From assembly GCF_000413055.1 (NCBI RefSeq), contig NZ_KE332518.1, forward strand, positions 265,490 through 329,489: a stretch of 64,000 nucleotides of DNA, given 5' to 3'. Source of the stretch: Treponema maltophilum ATCC 51939 (GTDB taxonomy: Bacteria > Spirochaetota > Spirochaetia > Treponematales > Treponemataceae). A program made the translations under genes and the position numbers. Of this stretch, positions 60,268 to 64,000 are shown piece after piece. The notes below the pieces were generated by a model. It worked only from the letters and a program-made list of their open reading frames with translations, was not told the DNA's origin and did not search any database. Numbering within the stretch: the first letter of the stretch is position 1; every line of letters begins with the position of its first letter.

Positions 60268-60274
60268 GAAACGC

Positions 60275-62185
60275 ATGAAGACTCAGCGCAGGTTAACGTG
60301 GAAAAATTATTTGGCTTACGGAGCGGCCGACTTGTACGGAGGCGGCTGCTTTTTTATTGTAACGACGTTTGCGATGTATTATTTGGTGAATGTCGTCGGC
60401 TTGCACCCTCTTTTGGCGGGTTTGATTCCCGGAATCGGAAAATTTTGGGACGCGGTGTCGGATCCGCTTATGGGTTACATTTCCGACAATACGCCGCAAA
60501 ACCGTTTCGGCAAACGGCGCGTGTGGTTTTTGGTATCGATTGTGCCGATTGCCCTTTCGTTTATGTTCATTTGGTTTCCCGCGAACTTCGAAAGTCAAAT
60601 CGGTAAATTCATCTTTTATACCTTTGCGTACATCGTATTCTTTACCGTGTCAACGGTTTCGTATATTCCGTATGCCGCGCTGAGCGCCGAAATGACGCAG
60701 TCGTTTTCGGAGCGCAACAAGCTGAACAGCTCGCGCCTTATGTTTTCGTTTGTGGCAACCTTGTTGGGCGGCCTTTTGGCGCAGCCGATTATCGACAGTT
60801 TTCACGGCAGTAAAACGGGCTATTTTATGATGAGCTGCGTTTTTGCGCTCATTTTCGCCCTGCCGTGGATTCCGCTGTATTTCGGCACGTGGGAAATTCA
60901 GTCCGAGCAGCACAACACGCCCAAGGGGGAATCGTTCGTTAAAAACTTTTTGTCGCTGTTTAAAAACAAATCATGCCGCATTCACATCGCCATGTACGTG
61001 TGTTCGTACGGCGCGCTCGATATTTTTATGTCGCTCGTGCTGTTTTATATGGTCGATTATTTGAACCGCGGCGGCATCTTCGTTATCGTGCAGGGTTCCC
61101 TTTTGATAACGATGATGATAACGCTGCCCGTTCACAGCTGGCTTATAAATAAAAAAGGCCATAAACCGGTCTATGTTACGGCGCTTATTATTTTTGCCGT
61201 GTCGCTGTTTTGCATGTTTTTTCATACGCCCGAAACGCCGCCGGTCGTGCTCATTTTAAACATGGTGCTGATGGGAATCGGCGTATCGGCGAACAATCTT
61301 ATTCCGCACCAGCTTTTGCCCTTTATCAGCGATATCGACAAGCTTATGAGCGGCAAAAGCCGAGCCGGAACATACTCGGCGGCAATGTCGCTTACGCGAA
61401 AGCTGTTTTTGGGTTTGGTGATTATGACGAGCATCGGCGCGGTGTTGAGCCGCATCGGCTATAAAAATCCCGTGCCGTCGATTTTAACGCAAGAACAGTT
61501 TAACGAAGCGCGCGAACTGAGTGAAGAACACGGCGAAAACTTTGCCGCAATTGAAGCATTTTATGCGCAGGGCGAAGACGGCAACCTTCATTTAAAATAT
61601 CTTTCGCGCCCCGTCGACGGCATGATAAACGATATATACAAGGCGGCAAAAAAACGCCAAGCCGGTACCGACCGCTTTAAAGAAGCCGCAAGCTATTTTG
61701 AAACGCATAAAACCTATGCCGAAATTCCGTCCGATATTTTTGAAGACTTTATACTTGCTTCGCTCGATGCCGCAAACTTTCACGACGCGGACACGCTGTT
61801 GTTTTTAAAATCCGCGTATGCAAAGGACGGAGACATGTATCGTTTTGCCGTTCCCCGTGATTTTTATTCGAAAGCCGACTTGTATAATTTGAAGCTGCTG
61901 TTGGAAAAAATCAAATATCCGTATTCGGGAATCGGTGAAGTGCAAAAACCGCTTCAAAAGGAATACACCCTGCACGGCGTGCGCATCGCCTTTGTGTTTA
62001 TGCCGCTGGTTATGATTATTGTCGGGATTATCGTCGGCATGACGTTTAAAGTAACGCCCGAAAATCATAAAATCATTTTGGAAGAAATCCGGCGCGTTGA
62101 AGCGGGCGGCAAAAAAGAAGACGCTCCCGAGCAAACGAAAAAAGTGTGTGAACTGCTCATGGGCATTCCGTACGGCAGGGGCTGA
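60275..62185 (+). CDS. GPH-type sugar/cation symporter with a large C-terminal insertion
   Basis: A 636-residue member of the glycoside-pentoside-hexuronide family. Family features: YGAADLYGGGCFFIVTTFAM, FWDAVSDPLMGYISDNT, RFGKRRVWFLVSIVPIALSF and SYIPYAALSAEMTQSFSER. Usual length is about 450-500; here a soluble region of roughly 150 residues (from GYKNPVPSILTQEQFNEARE to KPLQKEYTLHG) interrupts the bundle before the last helix. I choose the third ATG (MKTQRRLTWK), directly after the promoter. Followed 16 bp later by an unknown helical protein. Substrate not predictable. Confidence 0.85.
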   Translation: MKTQRRLTWKNYLAYGAADLYGGGCFFIVTTFAMYYLVNVVGLHPLLAGLIPGIGKFWDAVSDPLMGYISDNTPQNRFGKRRVWFLVSIVPIALSFMFIWFPANFESQIGKFIFYTFAYIVFFTVSTVSYIPYAALSAEMTQSFSERNKLNSSRLMFSFVATLLGGLLAQPIIDSFHGSKTGYFMMSCVFALIFALPWIPLYFGTWEIQSEQHNTPKGESFVKNFLSLFKNKSCRIHIAMYVCSYGALDIFMSLVLFYMVDYLNRGGIFVIVQGSLLITMMITLPVHSWLINKKGHKPVYVTALIIFAVSLFCMFFHTPETPPVVLILNMVLMGIGVSANNLIPHQLLPFISDIDKLMSGKSRAGTYSAAMSLTRKLFLGLVIMTSIGAVLSRIGYKNPVPSILTQEQFNEARELSEEHGENFAAIEAFYAQGEDGNLHLKYLSRPVDGMINDIYKAAKKRQAGTDRFKEAASYFETHKTYAEIPSDIFEDFILASLDAANFHDADTLLFLKSAYAKDGDMYRFAVPRDFYSKADLYNLKLLLEKIKYPYSGIGEVQKPLQKEYTLHGVRIAFVFMPLVMIIVGIIVGMTFKVTPENHKIILEEIRRVEAGGKKEDAPEQTKKVCELLMGIPYGRG

Positions 62186-62201
62186 CATTGCAGGCTAACG
62201 C

Positions 62202-62993
62202 ATGACGGAAGATTTAAGAAGCTTATTGACGGCAAACTACGGATTTGCCGAGGGCGACGGAAAAAAAGTTTCGCACATATTAAAAACCTATCCGCCGGAA
62301 GAAATTTATAGCGGATTAAAAGAATTACTCCGTTCGATATATCCTGCAAAATACGAGGGAGCGCTGAATTTTATCCGCTATCTGTATTGGAGTTGCGACT
62401 TTATTCCCGGCTCAAAGGATGAGGTTTTGCTGCAAAAAATAAAAGACGGCAATTTAATTCAAGATGCCCTATCATTTTATGAAGAAAAGAAAGCGTATGC
62501 GCAATTGGATTTTTTATTTGCCGCCATGCGAAATCTCCCCTTCGAGCTTTCGAAAGAAAAAATCGAACAATATATACAAAGATACGAAAAAGAAAATCCC
62601 GTATTGCTGGCTCAATTATTGAATGTACTGATTGACTCGGATAATTCCGAGGCGTTGAAAGCCCGCTACGAAAAACTGAGTTTTGAGGCGGAAGATGTGG
62701 AATTTGCCGTCAGATATTTTATTTTGGAAACGGTATTCATCGATAATTTTGATAAGGACGAATGTTTTAAAAAACTGAGGAATATTTGCCCCGACAAATT
62801 TAAAAATACGTTGGAAAATAAAATTGCGGAAAATCAAAAATTGTTATCGCTTGATTGCGCTTATGACGATGAAGTCGAAACGGAAAACGATGAAATTTTA
62901 TTTCTCATAGCCGGTTATTTTGAAGATGCCGAAAAAGCATACCAAAAAGGAAAGAATCTCACGTTTCAGGAATTTATAAAAGGCGGATGTTGA
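62202..62993 (+). CDS. Hypothetical helical protein
   Basis: A 263-residue acidic, almost wholly helical protein, probably with tandem helical hairpins (for example KTYPPEEIYSGLKELLRSIY and LNFIRYLYWSCDFIPGSKDE). No signal, membrane segment or known motif. Codon use is visibly more AT-rich than the transporter upstream, suggesting a different history. It follows that gene by 16 bp on the same strand. Unrecognised. Confidence 0.65.
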   Translation: MTEDLRSLLTANYGFAEGDGKKVSHILKTYPPEEIYSGLKELLRSIYPAKYEGALNFIRYLYWSCDFIPGSKDEVLLQKIKDGNLIQDALSFYEEKKAYAQLDFLFAAMRNLPFELSKEKIEQYIQRYEKENPVLLAQLLNVLIDSDNSEALKARYEKLSFEAEDVEFAVRYFILETVFIDNFDKDECFKKLRNICPDKFKNTLENKIAENQKLLSLDCAYDDEVETENDEILFLIAGYFEDAEKAYQKGKNLTFQEFIKGGC

Positions 62994-63021
62994 TACAAAA
63001 ACAACCCGGCAAAGCAAATAA

Positions 63022-63588
63022 TTAACTCGGCTTTTTTTCCTTTATCCACGTTTTAAGCGCATAGGCTGCCGACGGGAAGGCGAGCGGAATGGTGTCGACC
63101 GATTCGGCGTTTGATACCGGGAAAAGTTTGTAGCCTTTTATTTCGTCGGCGTCTTCGGCGCACAGCGCGTTCAGCGCGGAAGGTTCCGGTTCGGGAAGGA
63201 GCGCTTCAAAAAAAAGGTCGCAGGTTTTATAGACGATGTGTTTGTATTTGTAGGTATTCGGCGCGCTGCACACGTACCGCAGCGATACGGGAGTCAAGCC
63301 CGTTTCTTCGCGGCACTCGCGCATGCATGCCCGTTCGGCGCTTTCGTCCGGATCGGTAAAGCCGCCGGGCAGTGCGTAATAGCCTTTGCGCGGCTCGCGC
63401 CCGCGTTTTATGCACAGTACCGACAAGCCGTCTTCCGTTTTTACGGGAATAATCAAACCGACCGCCGACGCCGTGTTATTATACAGGGTAAAGCCGCAGG
63501 CTGCACAGCGCCACTTGCGTCCGTCTTCATACGCCGCTTCGCGCTTGCCGCAAGCGGGGCAAAACGCAAACTCATTGATTTTTTCCAT
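63022..63588 (-). CDS. NUDIX hydrolase with N-terminal zinc ribbon
   Basis: A 188-residue pyrophosphatase. The zinc ribbon uses CPAC near residues 9-12 and CAAC near 33-36. The Nudix box GFTDPDESAERACMREC followed by REETGL fits the G-x5-E-x7-REUxEExGU pattern with all key glutamates. NudC-like arrangement but shorter, so it may act on NADH or another nucleoside diphosphate derivative. The promoter is leaderless: TATACT ends 6 bp before the ATG. Confidence 0.9.
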   Translation of the reverse strand: MEKINEFAFCPACGKREAAYEDGRKWRCAACGFTLYNNTASAVGLIIPVKTEDGLSVLCIKRGREPRKGYYALPGGFTDPDESAERACMRECREETGLTPVSLRYVCSAPNTYKYKHIVYKTCDLFFEALLPEPEPSALNALCAEDADEIKGYKLFPVSNAESVDTIPLAFPSAAYALKTWIKEKKPS

Positions 63589-63594
63589 GCGTGC

Positions 63595-63623
63595 AGTATA
63601 ATATCAAAATACATATTGTACCA
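63595..63623 (-). promoter_or_regulatory. Leaderless promoter of the NUDIX gene
   Basis: TGGTAC (63618-63623), 17-bp spacer, TATACT (63595-63600), 6 bp to the ATG at 63588. Confidence 0.58.
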
Positions 63624-63636
63624 GTGTGCAAAAAAT

Positions 63637-63999
63637 CTAAAAACGGCGCGCTTCGAGCGTTTCGGCAAAGGCTTCGGCACGGCGCAGCGTTTGTACGATA
63701 AGCGGTACAAAAAGGGGCAATAAAGCGCGCAGACTGCGGAACACTCCGCGCTTTTTTTTAAGGCCGCCGCGGATAAGCTGGATTTTTATTATTTGCGAAG
63801 CTTCTTCGGCCAAAACGGGTATAAAGCGGAACACGAGTGCAAAGGTTAGAGAAACGTATTTTGTCTTTATGCCGATTTTATCCAAGGGCGAAAGAGTCTT
63901 TTTTAAGCCGTCGAGCAATTCGCTTCTGTTTGCCGAATACATAAAGCCGCTTAAAAACGGTAACGCGGCCGTTACATGCAGCACGGTGCGCGTCGCCAA
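63637..63999 (-). CDS. ecfT: ECF transporter transmembrane subunit EcfT, C-terminal part
   Basis: The last 120 residues of a CbiQ/EcfT permease; the start lies beyond the window. Visible are a helix pair with LTFALVFRFIPVLAEEASQI, and the two coupling-helix arginine motifs, IQLIRGGL and TLEARRF, that contact the ATPases. The normal protein is about 265 residues. Any EcfA ATPases and the S component would lie outside the window upstream of it. Confidence 0.82.
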   Translation of the reverse strand: MATRTVLHVTAALPFLSGFMYSANRSELLDGLKKTLSPLDKIGIKTKYVSLTFALVFRFIPVLAEEASQIIKIQLIRGGLKKKRGVFRSLRALLPLFVPLIVQTLRRAEAFAETLEARRF

Positions 64000-64000
64000 G

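Noticed and set aside
1-64000. CRISPR arrays, rRNA genes, prophage or replication origin
   Set aside because: No regularly spaced repeat array, no rRNA-like sequence, no phage structural genes and no dnaA-box cluster were seen.

Overview
The window reads as chromosome of a treponeme-like spirochaete. The grounds are an archaeal-type PheRS alpha chain, several large proteins I know only as spirochaete-type hypotheticals, a bactofilin/M23/YaaR/RicT cell-architecture cluster, an ApbE/Ftp-type flavin lipoprotein and a roughly half-GC background. The species is not resolved. Both edges cut genes: an NhaC-type antiporter on the left and an EcfT-type permease on the right.

Layout. (1) 1-9.8 kb: the antiporter, then an AT-rich block of about 6.9 kb (two ribose-type permeases, ABC ATPase, LsrB/RhaS-like binding protein, HxlB, HxlA and a divergent VOC enzyme). 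It lies between two 434-bp, 98% identical direct copies of the 3' end of a PASTA-protein gene, as expected if a circular molecule integrated by one crossover. (2) 9.8-16.9 kb: def-fmt-PASTA, a 676-bp structured gene-free stretch, proA-proB, a PAQR/hemolysin III protein, an rRNA methyltransferase and a YchJ protein. (3) 17-19.7 kb: a decayed Rpn-type transposase remnant beside a MarR plus two-gene radical-SAM mobile pair with its own palindromic operator. (4) 19.8-41 kb: housekeeping (methyltransferase, RicT, YaaR, bactofilin, M23 peptidase, TatD, Dus, rhomboid, PheS, GlpK, tRNA-Val, LspA, Nif3-like, Na/Pi cotransporter, endonuclease III, MetK) mixed with spirochaete-type unknowns. (5) 41-46.7 kb: a stand-alone CBM48 protein behind five consecutive hairpins, ApbE, and a CdaR-GntP-glycerate kinase set. 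(6) 46.7-56 kb: one LacI-controlled operon joining AtuA (DUF1446), DUF4387, an Lpl-type sugar ABC importer without ATPase and two ADP-ribosylglycohydrolase-fold enzymes; its substrate is unknown to me. (7) 56-64 kb: two small membrane proteins, a TRAP transporter (DctPQM), a GPH-type transporter with a large extra domain, an unknown helical protein, a NUDIX enzyme and EcfT.

The main non-coding signal is transcriptional. At eleven genes a -10-like hexamer ends exactly 6 or 7 bases before an ATG, usually without a Shine-Dalgarno sequence, so these mRNAs are predicted to be leaderless. The start-adjacent genes of the AT-rich island instead carry ordinary AGGAGG sites and longer leaders, which supports separate origins.

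All coordinates come from reading the sequence. Family names are recognised from motifs, not from searches.
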